A stretch of 38,931 nt of DNA, taken from NCBI GenBank assembly GCA_946480565.1, contig CAMLKR010000008.1, positions 1 through 38,931 of the forward strand, read 5' to 3'. The notes below the pieces were generated by a model that saw only the letters and a list, made by a program, of their open reading frames with translations, ran no database searches and was not told the DNA's origin. Positions 17,780-26,567 of this stretch are shown piece by piece (within the stretch, counting starts at the first letter, position 1; each line of letters opens with the position of its first letter). Origin of the DNA: an uncultured Arenimonas sp. Lineage in GTDB: Bacteria > Pseudomonadota > Gammaproteobacteria > Xanthomonadales > Xanthomonadaceae. The position numbers and the translations under genes are program-made.

Positions 17780-18994
17780 ATGGCGCTGTTCCGCTACAAG
17801 GCGCTGTCGGCGACCGGCGAAACCCTGGACGGGCAGATGGAGGCCGCCAGCGCCGAGGAAGTGATCACCCGCCTGCAGGACCAGGGCCACCTGCCGGTCG
17901 AGGCGCGCCGAACGGACACCGGCGGCGGCGAGGGACTGGGCGCGCTGTTCAAGCGCCAGGAGTTCGGCGCCGACCAGACCCTGCAGTTCACCCAGCAGCT
18001 GGCGACCCTGCTCGGCGCCGGCCAGCCGCTGGACCGCGCGCTCGGCATCCTGCTGGAGCTGCCCGACAGCGTGCAGGCGCGGCGCGTGGTCGAACGCATC
18101 CGCGAATCGGTGCGCGGCGGCGCGCCGCTGTCGACCGCGCTGGAGCAGCAGCACGGCATCTTCTCGCGCCTTTACGTGAACCTGGTGCGCGCCGGCGAGG
18201 CCGGCGGCAATCTGCACGAAAGTCTGCGCCGGCTCGCGGACTATCTCGAGCGCAGCGCCGTGCTGCGCTCGCGCCTGGTCAACGCGCTCACCTATCCGGC
18301 CATCCTGCTCACCCTGGTCTGCGCGTCGGTGGTGTTCCTGATGGTGATGGTGGTGCCGCAGTTCCAGTCGCTGTTCGACAGCATGGACGTCGCGCTGCCC
18401 TGGTATACCGCCGCGGTGCTGTCGGCGAGCCTGTTCCTGCGCGACTGGTGGTGGCTGGCCCTGGCCGCGCTGCTGGTGCTGGCCTGGTGGCTGGCGGCGC
18501 GGTTCGCGCAGCCCGCGACCCGGCGCGCGATCGACGAGCGCCTGCTGCGCACCCGTTTCCCCGGCGACCTGCTGGCCAAGCTCGACACCGCGCGCCTGGC
18601 GCGCACGCTCGGCACCCTGGTGCACAACGGCGTACCCCTGCTCACCGCGCTGAACCTCTCGCGCCCGGTGCTGTCCAACCGCGTGCTGGGCGAAGCGGTG
18701 GAGGCTGCCGCCGAAGAAGTGAAGACCGGCAGCGGCCTGGGCTACGCGCTGGGCCGGCAGAAGCGTTTCCCGCGCCTGGCGGTGCACATGGTCCAGGTCG
18801 GCGAGGAGTCGGGCGAGCTCGACACCATGCTGTTCAAGGTCGCCGACACCTTCGACCGCGAATCCGCCGATGCACTCGAGCGCCTGCTGGCCCTGCTCGT
18901 GCCCACCATCATCGTGCTGCTCACCGCCCTGGTCGGCGTCATCGTGCTATCGGTGCTGCTGCCCATCTACGACCTCACCAACGCCATAGGTTGA
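17780..18994 (+). CDS. gspF: Type II secretion inner-membrane platform protein GspF (XpsF)
   Basis: A 404-residue polytopic protein, the core of the inner-membrane assembly platform. Two homologous GspF domains are visible: one around residues 65-190 (FTQQLATLLGAGQPLDRAL), the second around 270-395 (LARTLGTLVHNGVPLLTAL), each followed by a membrane segment. The family motif GEESGELDTML occurs near 337-347. Hydrophobic segments lie at about 170-190, 215-240 and 370-395. Length is normal for GspF. It lies 4 bases after gspE and 5 bases before gspG, so all three are almost certainly co-transcribed and translationally linked. Confidence 0.96.
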   Translation: MALFRYKALSATGETLDGQMEAASAEEVITRLQDQGHLPVEARRTDTGGGEGLGALFKRQEFGADQTLQFTQQLATLLGAGQPLDRALGILLELPDSVQARRVVERIRESVRGGAPLSTALEQQHGIFSRLYVNLVRAGEAGGNLHESLRRLADYLERSAVLRSRLVNALTYPAILLTLVCASVVFLMVMVVPQFQSLFDSMDVALPWYTAAVLSASLFLRDWWWLALAALLVLAWWLAARFAQPATRRAIDERLLRTRFPGDLLAKLDTARLARTLGTLVHNGVPLLTALNLSRPVLSNRVLGEAVEAAAEEVKTGSGLGYALGRQKRFPRLAVHMVQVGEESGELDTMLFKVADTFDRESADALERLLALLVPTIIVLLTALVGVIVLSVLLPIYDLTNAIG

Positions 18995-18999
18995 ACGCC

Positions 19000-19431
19000 A
19001 TGCGACGTCGTTTCCCGAAATCCCCGCTCCCGTCCCGCAAGCAGGCCCGCGGCATGAGCCTGATCGAGATCATCATCGTCATCGTGCTGATCGGATCGGT
19101 GCTGGCCCTGGTCACCAGCCGGATCATGGGCGGCCAGGACCGCGCCAACGTCGGCATCACCAAGACCCAGCTGGTGACGCTCTCGGGCAAGGTCGACCAG
19201 TTCCGCATGGACACCGGCAAGCTGCCGGACAGCCTGGACCAGCTGGTCAGCGCCTCGGGCATGCCGAACTGGCTCGGCCCGTACGCGAAGAAGGAAGAAC
19301 TGAACGATCCCTGGGGCGGCGCGATCCAGTACCGCAAGCCCGGCGAGTCCGGCCCCTACGAACTGGTCAGCCTGGGCGCCGACGGCCAGCCGGGCGGGGA
19401 AAGCGTGAACGCCGACCTGCGCGCCCCCTGA
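19000..19431 (+). CDS. gspG: Major pseudopilin GspG (XpsG)
   Basis: A 143-residue major pseudopilin, the main subunit of the piston-like pseudopilus. The prepilin peptidase site is ARG18|M19SLIE, with the conserved glutamate at +5 of the mature protein (E23), followed by the hydrophobic helix IIIVIVLIGSVLALV. The C-terminal region includes the DPWGGAIQYR motif and the GADGQPGG segment of the calcium-binding loop typical of GspG. The 18-residue leader is basic and longer than usual (classically 6-8), because the first in-frame ATG after gspF is used; an ATG at M19 itself would remove the leader and cannot be the start. The prepilin peptidase (gspO/pilD) is not in this window. Confidence 0.95.
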   Translation: MRRRFPKSPLPSRKQARGMSLIEIIIVIVLIGSVLALVTSRIMGGQDRANVGITKTQLVTLSGKVDQFRMDTGKLPDSLDQLVSASGMPNWLGPYAKKEELNDPWGGAIQYRKPGESGPYELVSLGADGQPGGESVNADLRAP

Positions 19432-19450
19432 GGCCGCGCGGCGACCGGCC

Positions 19451-19906
19451 ATGAAGACCGCGCGCGGCCTGTCGCTGGTCGAGGTGCTGGTGGTGGTGGC
19501 CCTGATCGCGGTGATCGCCGGGATGGCCGCCGCCGTGATGGGTCGCGCGCTGCCCGGCCAGCAGCTGCGCGGCGCGGCCCGCGAGGTCGCCGGCCAGCTG
19601 CGCTGGACCCGCGCCCAGGCCATCGCCACCGGGCGTGAGCAGACCTTCTCGATGGACGTGATCGGCAAGCGCTGGACGGCGGCCGGGCAGCGCGAGGGCG
19701 AACTGCCCGGGGAGATCGAGCTGGTGGCCACCACCGCGCGCCAGCCGCAGGGCGAGGACCGCACCGCGGTCGTGCGCTTCTTCCCCGAGGGCGCCGCCAC
19801 CGGTGGACGCTTCGTGCTCAAGCGCGGCGATGCCGCCTGGCGCATCGACGTGGCCTGGCTCACCGGCGAAGTCACGCTGAGCCGCGGCGAGGGCCCGCCG
19901 CCGTGA
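19451..19906 (+). CDS. gspH: Minor pseudopilin GspH (XpsH)
   Basis: A 151-residue minor pseudopilin. The prepilin peptidase site is MKTARG6|L7SLVE with the +5 glutamate at E11, followed by a 20-residue hydrophobic helix. The segment LRWTRAQAIATGREQTFSMD is typical of the GspH globular domain. GspH links the GspI-J-K tip to the GspG shaft. It starts 19 bases after gspG, the widest gap inside the cluster, and its stop overlaps the GTG start of gspI. Confidence 0.92.
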   Translation: MKTARGLSLVEVLVVVALIAVIAGMAAAVMGRALPGQQLRGAAREVAGQLRWTRAQAIATGREQTFSMDVIGKRWTAAGQREGELPGEIELVATTARQPQGEDRTAVVRFFPEGAATGGRFVLKRGDAAWRIDVAWLTGEVTLSRGEGPPP

Positions 19907-20382
19907 GGCGCGCCGTACACCGCGGCGCGGCCCGCCAGCGCGGCTTCAGCCTGCTGGAGGTGATGCTGGCCTTCGCCCTGCTGGCCGTGGCCCTGGGCAT
20001 CCTGATCGCGATCCTGGGCGGCGGACTGAACCAGGTGCGCAACGCCAGCGACGCCACCGAGGCGACCCTGCACGCGCAATCGGTGCTGGACGAGCTGGGC
20101 GTGCTGGCGCCGATCGAACCCGGTCGCCAGCAGGGCGAGAGCGAGGACGGCCGCTACCGCTGGACGCTGGAGATCACCGAGGTCGATGATCCGGTGCCGC
20201 CCGAACCGACGGATCCGGCGATCGAGCCGCTGGAATCCGTGGGCCTTCAGCCGGTGGGCGTGCCGGTGCTCTACCGCGTGCAGCTGGACATCGGCTGGGG
20301 CGAGGACGACTACGCGCGCAGCCTGCGCTTCGCGACCCTGCGCGCGCGCCTGCCGGCCCAGCCCGCGGGAGCGCTGCCGTGA
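19903..20382 (+). CDS. gspI: Minor pseudopilin GspI (XpsI), GTG start
   Basis: A 159-residue minor pseudopilin that forms the tip complex with GspJ and GspK. The peptidase site is RQRG14|F15SLLE with the +5 glutamate at E19. The helix VMLAFALLAVALGILIAIL follows. GspI is normally about 120-130 residues; this one has an extra Pro/Glu-rich loop (about 95-125, DPVPPEPTDPAIEPLE). The start is GTG overlapping the gspH stop as GTGA; no ATG fits the leader. Confidence 0.9.
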   Translation: MRRAVHRGAARQRGFSLLEVMLAFALLAVALGILIAILGGGLNQVRNASDATEATLHAQSVLDELGVLAPIEPGRQQGESEDGRYRWTLEITEVDDPVPPEPTDPAIEPLESVGLQPVGVPVLYRVQLDIGWGEDDYARSLRFATLRARLPAQPAGALP

Positions 20383-21047
20383 AGCGCGCGCGCGGCTTCA
20401 CCCTGGTCGAAGTGCTGCTGGCCACGGCGCTGCTGGCCGCGGGGCTGACGCTGGCCTTCGCGGCGCTGCTGAACGCCACCCGCGCTACCGAACGCGCCGA
20501 GGCCATGGCCCAACGCCAGGAACGGCTGCGCGCGGTGCAGGGATTCCTGCGCCGGCAGCTGAACGGCGCCCTGGCCATGCCCTTCGAATACGACGAGGGC
20601 ACCGGCGAGTCGAAGATGTTCGAGGCAGACGAACGCCTGCTGCGTTTCGTCGCGCCGATGCCGGGCTATCTGTCGCGCGGCGGCCCCTACCTGCAGACCT
20701 TCCGCCTGGTGCCCGGCCGCGAGGGCCTGCGGCTGGAGTTCGAGCACCAGCTGCTGACGCCGGAAGGCCCGATCGAGGCCGAGCGCGAGCCCGAGGTGCT
20801 GATGGAGGGTATCGCCGAAGGCGCCTTCGCCCTGCGTACGCTCGATCCGCAGGGCGAGCTGGGCGGCTGGGAAAGCCGCTGGGAGGATCCCGCGACGATG
20901 CCGCGCCTGGTGCGGCTGGAGCTGCGGTTGCGCGATCCCGCCGCGAACTGGCCGACCCTGGTCGCGGCGCCGCGCCTGGGCGGCGCCGTCGCACAGGGCA
21001 TGGCGGTGCCCGGCCCGACGCCCGACCCCGAGGACGGACAGCAGTGA
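20379..21047 (+). CDS. gspJ: Minor pseudopilin GspJ (XpsJ), GTG start
   Basis: A 222-residue minor pseudopilin of the tip complex. The peptidase site is MKRARG6|F7TLVE with the +5 glutamate at E11, then a hydrophobic helix (VLLATALLAAGLTLAFAAL). The globular part contains VRLELRLRDPAANWP, in the position of the last strand of GspJ proteins. The start is GTG overlapping the gspI stop (GTGA). The last 30 residues are Pro/Ala-rich and probably disordered. GspK follows with another GTGA overlap. Confidence 0.92.
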   Translation: MKRARGFTLVEVLLATALLAAGLTLAFAALLNATRATERAEAMAQRQERLRAVQGFLRRQLNGALAMPFEYDEGTGESKMFEADERLLRFVAPMPGYLSRGGPYLQTFRLVPGREGLRLEFEHQLLTPEGPIEAEREPEVLMEGIAEGAFALRTLDPQGELGGWESRWEDPATMPRLVRLELRLRDPAANWPTLVAAPRLGGAVAQGMAVPGPTPDPEDGQQ

Positions 21048-21925
21048 ACGCGCGCGCGCGTGGCGCCGCCCTGCTGCTGGTGCTCTGGCTGCTGATGCTG
21101 CTGGCCGGCCTGGTGGCGGTGTTCGCGCTCTCGGCCCGCACCGAGGCGCTGCAGGGCAGCGCGCTGCGCGTGCAGGTGGCCGGCCGCCAGGCCGCCGAGG
21201 CCGGCATCGAGCTGGCGGCGCTGCGTCTGTCGGCGACGGACCCGCGCCAGCGCTGGGTGCCCGACGCGCGCCCCAACCCGTTTCCGTTCGACGACTACCG
21301 CATCGAGGTGCGGGTGCAGGACGAGGCCGGCAAGTTCGACCTCAACGTCGCCGATCCGCGCCAGCTGGCGGCGCTGATGGTCGCCCTGGGCATCGAGGAG
21401 GGGCGCGCCCGCACCCTGGCCGGCACCATCCAGGACTGGCGCGACCTCGACGACCTGCTGGCGATCGAAGGCGGCGCCGAGGACCGCGACTACGCCGCCG
21501 CCGGGCTTCCCTACGGCGCCAGGGACCAGCCTTTCACCACGCTGTCGGAGCTGCAGCAGCTGCTGGGCATGGACGAGGCGACGTACCGGCTGCTGGTGCC
21601 GCACGTCACCGTGTTCACCGCGCGGCCGACGCCGGACCCGGCCTTCGCGCAGCCGCCGGTGCTGCAGGCGATGGGGCTGGCGCCGGCGCAGGCGGCCCAG
21701 CTGGTGGCCGCGCGCGAAGCCTGGCGGCCAGGCCTTCCGCCGCCGGTGATGCCCGACGGCAGCGCCCTCGCCGTGGTGGGGTCCGGCACGTATAGTGTCG
21801 CCAGCCGCGCCACCCGCCCGGACGGCTCGCAGGTCGAAGTCACCGCCACGCTGCGCATCGGCGCCGGCAGCGTCTTCGGCCAGTTGTATGCCCCGCTGGC
21901 CTGGCGGGCGGGAGAACCCGACTGA
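21044..21925 (+). CDS. gspK: Minor pseudopilin GspK (XpsK), GTG start
   Basis: A 293-residue protein, the largest minor pseudopilin, thought to cap the pseudopilus tip. The leader is MNARARG7|A8ALLL; the +5 glutamate found in other pseudopilins is absent, which is normal for GspK and marks it as the first subunit. After the helix come EAGIELAALRL and the core DEAGKFDLNVADPRQ and DWRDLDDL segments with acidic residues of the calcium sites. The start is GTG overlapping the gspJ stop (GTGA). gspL starts one base before the end (TGATG). Confidence 0.93.
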   Translation: MNARARGAALLLVLWLLMLLAGLVAVFALSARTEALQGSALRVQVAGRQAAEAGIELAALRLSATDPRQRWVPDARPNPFPFDDYRIEVRVQDEAGKFDLNVADPRQLAALMVALGIEEGRARTLAGTIQDWRDLDDLLAIEGGAEDRDYAAAGLPYGARDQPFTTLSELQQLLGMDEATYRLLVPHVTVFTARPTPDPAFAQPPVLQAMGLAPAQAAQLVAAREAWRPGLPPPVMPDGSALAVVGSGTYSVASRATRPDGSQVEVTATLRIGAGSVFGQLYAPLAWRAGEPD

Positions 21926-23058
21926 TGCCCGCCGCCGATCGTTTTTCCGCCCTGGTCGAACCCCTGAGACTGCGCCTGGCCGCGAGCCCGCTGCCGCGCT
22001 GGTCGCGCGAGGCCGTGCAGGCGGTGCTGGACCTGCTGCCGGCGCGCTGGCGCGACTGGATCGCCGGCGACGAACAGCGGCTCTACCTGCTGCGGCAGGA
22101 CGACGCCCTGCGCCTGGTCGCCAGCGGCCGCGGCGGCGATCGCGACCTCGGATCGCTGCCGCTGGAGGAGTCGGTGTTGGCCTCGGTGCGTCGCCGGCTG
22201 GAAGAATCCGCGATCCCGGCCTGGCTGTTGCTGCCGGCCTCGAACGTGCTGCGCCGCAACCTCAGCCTGCCCAGCGCCGCCGAGCCGCGCCTGCGCGAGG
22301 TGCTGGCGTTCGAACTCGACCGGCAGACGCCCTTCGCTGCCGACCAGGTGAGCCACCAGGGCCGCGTGCTTGCCCGCGATCCCGCCACCCAGCAGATGCA
22401 GGTGGAGCTGCTGGTGCTGCCGCGTGCGCGCCTGGACGCCGAGCTGCAGGCGCTGGGCCCGCTGGCCCAGGGCCTGGCCGGCGTGGATGCGGTGGAACCC
22501 GATGGCCGCCGCCTGGGCCTGAACCTGCTGCCGGAAGCCCGCCGCGAGCAGCAGCGCGACCCGGTGCGCCGGCTCAATGCCGCGCTCGCCCTGGTCGCGG
22601 CGGTTGCGCTCGGCGGCGCCCTGCTGCTGATGCTGCACAACCGCGGCGAACGGCTGGAGGACCTGCGCCGCCAGGTCGCCGAGGCCAACGACCAGGCGCG
22701 CCAGGCGCGCCTGCTGCGCAACCAGCTGCAGGTGTCGGCCCAGGCCGCCAACTTCCTGGCCACCACGCGCGCCGGCCGCCCGACCATGCTCGAACTGCTC
22801 GACGACCTGAGCCGCCGCATCCCCGACGACACCGCGCTCGACAAACTGGCGGTGAACGAGGGCAAGCTGGTGATGGTCGGCCAGAGCCGCGCCGCGCCGG
22901 CCCTGGTCGGCCTGCTGCAGGCCTCGCCGCTGCTTTCCGGCCCGGCGCTGTCCGGAGCCGTGCAGGCCGATCCGCGCAGCGGCCGCGACCGTTTCACCCT
23001 GACCGCCGACGTGGTCGAACAGTCCCCGCGGGAGGCCGGCGATGAAGCCCGTCCCTGA
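21925..23058 (+). CDS. gspL: Type II secretion protein GspL (XpsL)
   Basis: A 377-residue bitopic inner-membrane protein that couples GspE to the platform. The cytoplasmic actin-like region (about 45-205) contains the REVLAFELDRQTPFAADQV segment found in GspL and PilM/PilN-like proteins. One membrane segment lies at about 217-237, followed by a predicted coiled coil (about 240-275) and a small ferredoxin-like periplasmic domain. The ATG overlaps the gspK stop as TGATG. Its end overlaps the start of gspM by 17 bases, and a GGGAGG ribosome-binding site for gspM lies inside it. GspL and GspM work as a pair. Confidence 0.92.
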   Translation: MPAADRFSALVEPLRLRLAASPLPRWSREAVQAVLDLLPARWRDWIAGDEQRLYLLRQDDALRLVASGRGGDRDLGSLPLEESVLASVRRRLEESAIPAWLLLPASNVLRRNLSLPSAAEPRLREVLAFELDRQTPFAADQVSHQGRVLARDPATQQMQVELLVLPRARLDAELQALGPLAQGLAGVDAVEPDGRRLGLNLLPEARREQQRDPVRRLNAALALVAAVALGGALLLMLHNRGERLEDLRRQVAEANDQARQARLLRNQLQVSAQAANFLATTRAGRPTMLELLDDLSRRIPDDTALDKLAVNEGKLVMVGQSRAAPALVGLLQASPLLSGPALSGAVQADPRSGRDRFTLTADVVEQSPREAGDEARP

Positions 23059-23635
23059 GCGCGTGCGCGTGCTGGCGATCGCCGCCGCGGTCGGCGCCGT
23101 GGTCTACCTGGTCGCGCTGCACTGGTGGTTCACCGCGCCGATGCTGGCCATGGGCGACCAGATCGCCGCGCTGCGCGACGAAGAGCTGGCGCTGCGCATG
23201 GAGATCGCCCAGCGCCCCGAGCTCGAGCGCGAGCTGGCGCGGGTGCGCGAGTTCGAGGCCGGCAACCCCGGGTTCCTGCCCGAGGCCAACCGCCAGCTCG
23301 CCACCGCGGCCCTGGTGCAGCGGCTGGAGTCGGTGGTCAGCCAGGCCAGCCCTCAGGCCTCGCGCTGCCAGATCACCGCGCGCACGCCCTCGGAAACCCG
23401 GGCCGAGGAGCCGTTCGAACGCGCCACCGTGCAGGTGCGCCTGCGCTGCGGCATGGCCGAGCTGGGCGCGGTGCTGCATGCGCTGGAAAGCGGCAGCCCG
23501 CAGCTTTTCGTCGACAACCTGGACCTGCTGTCCCGGCGCAGCTACCTCGGCACCGGCCTGGAGGGCGGCGCGATGGACGTCAGCTTCGACCTCTACGGCT
23601 ACCTGAAGTCCTCGCCCGCCGGAGCCGCGCCGTGA
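23042..23635 (+). CDS. gspM: Type II secretion protein GspM (XpsM)
   Basis: A 197-residue bitopic inner-membrane protein: a short cytoplasmic tail, one membrane segment (about 10-30), a helical coiled-coil region (about 37-70) and a C-terminal ferredoxin-like domain. It resembles the Xanthomonas-type GspM. The ATG at 23042 follows a GGGAGG ribosome-binding site inside gspL at good spacing. Two cysteines (in SRCQIT and LRCGMA) could form a periplasmic disulfide. GspM stabilises GspL and links it to the HR-domain protein, here gspN. Confidence 0.9.
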   Translation: MKPVPERVRVLAIAAAVGAVVYLVALHWWFTAPMLAMGDQIAALRDEELALRMEIAQRPELERELARVREFEAGNPGFLPEANRQLATAALVQRLESVVSQASPQASRCQITARTPSETRAEEPFERATVQVRLRCGMAELGAVLHALESGSPQLFVDNLDLLSRRSYLGTGLEGGAMDVSFDLYGYLKSSPAGAAP

Positions 23636-24381
23636 TCGCCGCGCTGCGCCCGGCCGGAGCCCTGCTGGCCGCGCTGGCGATATGGTCGCTGGCCCTGCTG
23701 GTGCTGGCGGTGGCCGGCCTGGGCGCACGCGTCGGCCCGCACCCGGCCAACGCCGCACTGGCGCCGCCGCTGCCGAAGGTGTCGCTGGCGCCCGCCGATT
23801 CCCGGCTCGGTCCGCCCTCCGATTATCTGGAAGTCGGCAGCCGTCCGCTGCTCAGTGCCGACCGCCGGCCGCCGCCGGTGACCGACACCGGCGACGGCGG
23901 CAGCGACGCGCCGCTGGACGTGGTGCTGACCAGCGTGCTGATCGCCGGCGACCTGAAGCTGGCCATCGTGCAGAAGCAGGGCGATCCCGCCAGCCTGCGC
24001 GTGCGCCTGGGCGAACCGGTCGCCGGCACCAGCTGGCGCCTGGTCGACCTGCAGCCGCGCCGCGCGGTGTTCGAAGGCCCGCAGGGCCGGCGCGAGCTGG
24101 AGCTGCGGGTGTTTGACGGCGCCGGCGGCGCCACCGTGGTGTCGGGAACGCCGCGCCCGCCGACCGCGGCCGGCGGGCCCACCCCCGGCGCGCCGGGCGG
24201 CGCCGCGCCGCCGCCCCAGGCCGTGGCGGCCCAGCCGGCGCCGGCCCCGGCCGCGGATTCCGAGCCCGCCGCGGAGATGACCCAGGAACAGCAGGTCGAG
24301 GCGATCCGTCGCCGCATCGAGGCGCGCCGCGCCCAGATGCGCGCCGAGAACGCGCGACGCGACAGCCAACAGGTAGAGTGA
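23632..24381 (+). CDS. gspN: Xanthomonas-type GspN (XpsN), GspC-like HR domain, GTG start
   Basis: A 249-residue protein with one N-terminal membrane segment (about 8-32). Next comes a short motif SRPLLSADRRP (70-80), then a compact beta domain (about 96-162): VLTSVLIAGDLKLAIVQ, RVRLGEPVAGTSWRLVDLQPRRAVF, RRELELRVF. This pattern resembles the HR domain of GspC/PulC, which binds the secretin. The rest is a Pro/Ala-rich linker and a charged C-terminal helix (about 210-249). No separate gspC exists in this cluster, so this protein probably does the GspC job, as reported for XpsN in Xanthomonas campestris. The start is GTG overlapping the gspM stop (GTGA). gspD follows after 4 bases. Confidence 0.88.
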   Translation: MIAALRPAGALLAALAIWSLALLVLAVAGLGARVGPHPANAALAPPLPKVSLAPADSRLGPPSDYLEVGSRPLLSADRRPPPVTDTGDGGSDAPLDVVLTSVLIAGDLKLAIVQKQGDPASLRVRLGEPVAGTSWRLVDLQPRRAVFEGPQGRRELELRVFDGAGGATVVSGTPRPPTAAGGPTPGAPGGAAPPPQAVAAQPAPAPAADSEPAAEMTQEQQVEAIRRRIEARRAQMRAENARRDSQQVE

Positions 24382-24385
24382 CCGC

Positions 24386-26566
24386 ATGAATCTTGCCCTT
24401 CGTCCCCGACTGCTGGCCGCGACCGTGCTGCTGGTGTTCCTGTCCGGCTGCGTCACCGCGCCCAGCCCGGTGCTCAGCCGCGGCGGCGACCCCCTGGCCG
24501 GGCGCGCCCCGGCCCAGGCGCCGGCCGACGACAGCCGGGCCAGCGCCGGCCCCGAGGCCGCCGCCGCCGGCGAGGCCTCCGGGGTCCGCCTGGTCCCGGG
24601 CAGCGGCCGCGTCATCGACCAGCGGGTCGCCGCGCAGCCGGCGCCGTCGCTGGACATGCCGGGCGAGGCCACCTTCAACTTCGAGGGCGAGCCGGTGCAC
24701 GCGGTGGTCAAGGCCATCCTGGGCGACCTGCTGCAGCAGAACTACGTCATCGCCCCGAACGTGCAGGGCCAGGTGACCCTGGCGACGCCGCGTCCGGTGA
24801 ATGCCGCCCAGGCGCTGAGCCTGCTCGAGATGGTGCTGGGCTGGAACAACGCCCGCCTGGTCTGGTCCGACGGCCGCTACAACGTACTGCCGACCGAGCA
24901 GGCGATCGCCGGCAACCTTTCGCCGCGCACCGGCAGCGCCGCCGACGCCCGCGGCTACGAGGTGCGCGCGGTGCCGCTGCAGTTCATCTCGGCCAGCGAG
25001 ATGAAGAAGGTGCTCGAGCCCTACGCCCGCCCGAACGCCGTGGTCAACGTCGACAACGCCCGCAACCTGATCACCCTGGCCGGCACCCGCGCCGAGCTGC
25101 AGAACTACCTGCGCACCGTCCAGATCTTCGACGTGGACTGGCTGGCGGGCATGTCGGTGGGCGTGTTCCCGCTGCAGTCGGGCGACGCCGCCAAGATCGT
25201 CGACTCGCTCGAGGGCGTCTTCGGCGAAGGCGGCAGCACGCCGGTGTCGGGCATGTTCCGGTTCATGCCGCTGGAAGGGCAGAACGCGGTGCTGGTGATC
25301 ACGCCGCAGGCCCGGTACCTGCGCGAGGTCGAGACCTGGATCGAGCGCCTGGACGCCGGCGGCGGCGAAGGCGCGCGGCTCTACACCTACGAAGTGCTTT
25401 ACATGAAGGCCGTGGACCTGGCCGACCAGCTCGGCGAGGTCTTCGGCAACACCAGCTCCGGCGGCCGCGAGGACAACGCCGCGCCGCCGTCGCTGATGCC
25501 CGGCCTGGAGCCGGTGCAGATCCGCTCCATCGACACCCCCGCGCCCGACGCCGCCGACCCCAAGGCGCGCGCCGAAAGCGCCGCCCGCGAGGCGGCCGGC
25601 GTGTCCGCCCGCGGCGGCGAGGGCATCTCGCTGGGCGACAGCGGCGACGTCTCGATCAGCGCGGTCGAGGAATCCAACGCCCTGCTGGTGCGGGCCACGC
25701 CCGGCCAGTGGGAGTCGATCCGGCGTGCGATCGAGCGCCTGGACACGATGCCGCTGCAGGTCCACATCGAGGCGCAGATCATCGAGGTCCAGCTGCAGGG
25801 CCAGCTGAGCTACGGCGTGAACTGGTTCTTCGAGAACGCGGTGGTGGACGAGGCCGAACTGCCCAGCGCGCTGGGCCGCAACATCTGGGGCGACATCGCC
25901 GGCAGCGCCGGTTCCGGCGGCCTGGGCTGGACCTTCCTGGGCCGCAACGCCGCCGCGGTGATCACCGCGCTCGACGACGTCTCCGACGTGCGCGTGCTGT
26001 CCACGCCCTCGGTGGTGGTGCGCAACAACGCCGAGGCCAAGCTCGACGTCGGCACCAAGATCCCGGTCAACAGCACCAGCTTCAACCCGATCGTCGGCGA
26101 CCCGGGTTCGGGCAACGGCACCTTCACCCAGGTGCAGTACCTCGACACCGGCGTGATCCTGACCGTGACCCCGCGCATCAGCCGCGACGGCACCGTGTTC
26201 ATGGAGATCGAGCAGGAGGTCAGTTCGCCGGGCGACACCCCGGACGACAACGGCAACCTGCCGATCAACAAGCGCAACCTGACCACCGAGGCGGCGATCC
26301 AGAGCGGCGAGACGGTGATGCTGGCCGGCCTGATCTCCGACAGCACGCTCGACGGCAGCGTCGGCGTGCCGGGCCTGAGCCGCCTGCCGGTGATCGGCGC
26401 GCTGTTCGGCAAGAAGACCCAGAACTCGCTGCGCACCGAGGTGGTGATCCTGGTCACCCCGCGGGTGATCCGCGACCCGGCCGAGGCGCGCAGGCTGACC
26501 GACGAATACGGCGAACGTTTCCGCGCGCTCGAGCCGCTGCGCAAGACGGAAGCCGACGCCCGCTGA
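24386..26566 (+). CDS. gspD: Type II secretion secretin GspD (XpsD), lipoprotein
   Basis: A 726-residue outer-membrane secretin that forms the exit pore. The signal ends in the lipobox LSGC with C22, so it should be a lipoprotein. The N0 domain is at about 87-175, N1 about 190-265, N2 about 268-335, N3 about 335-460, and the secretin core about 470-700, with the GVPGLSRLPVIGALF and EVVILVTPRVI signatures near its end. N3 contains a large insertion (about 355-425) rich in Ala, Gly, Pro, Glu and Asp with no predicted structure. The ATG at 24386 follows the gspN stop by 4 bases. The gene ends one base before the wzm ATG, which ties the secretion operon to the glycan genes downstream. Confidence 0.97.
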   Translation: MNLALRPRLLAATVLLVFLSGCVTAPSPVLSRGGDPLAGRAPAQAPADDSRASAGPEAAAAGEASGVRLVPGSGRVIDQRVAAQPAPSLDMPGEATFNFEGEPVHAVVKAILGDLLQQNYVIAPNVQGQVTLATPRPVNAAQALSLLEMVLGWNNARLVWSDGRYNVLPTEQAIAGNLSPRTGSAADARGYEVRAVPLQFISASEMKKVLEPYARPNAVVNVDNARNLITLAGTRAELQNYLRTVQIFDVDWLAGMSVGVFPLQSGDAAKIVDSLEGVFGEGGSTPVSGMFRFMPLEGQNAVLVITPQARYLREVETWIERLDAGGGEGARLYTYEVLYMKAVDLADQLGEVFGNTSSGGREDNAAPPSLMPGLEPVQIRSIDTPAPDAADPKARAESAAREAAGVSARGGEGISLGDSGDVSISAVEESNALLVRATPGQWESIRRAIERLDTMPLQVHIEAQIIEVQLQGQLSYGVNWFFENAVVDEAELPSALGRNIWGDIAGSAGSGGLGWTFLGRNAAAVITALDDVSDVRVLSTPSVVVRNNAEAKLDVGTKIPVNSTSFNPIVGDPGSGNGTFTQVQYLDTGVILTVTPRISRDGTVFMEIEQEVSSPGDTPDDNGNLPINKRNLTTEAAIQSGETVMLAGLISDSTLDGSVGVPGLSRLPVIGALFGKKTQNSLRTEVVILVTPRVIRDPAEARRLTDEYGERFRALEPLRKTEADAR

Positions 26567-26567
26567 C

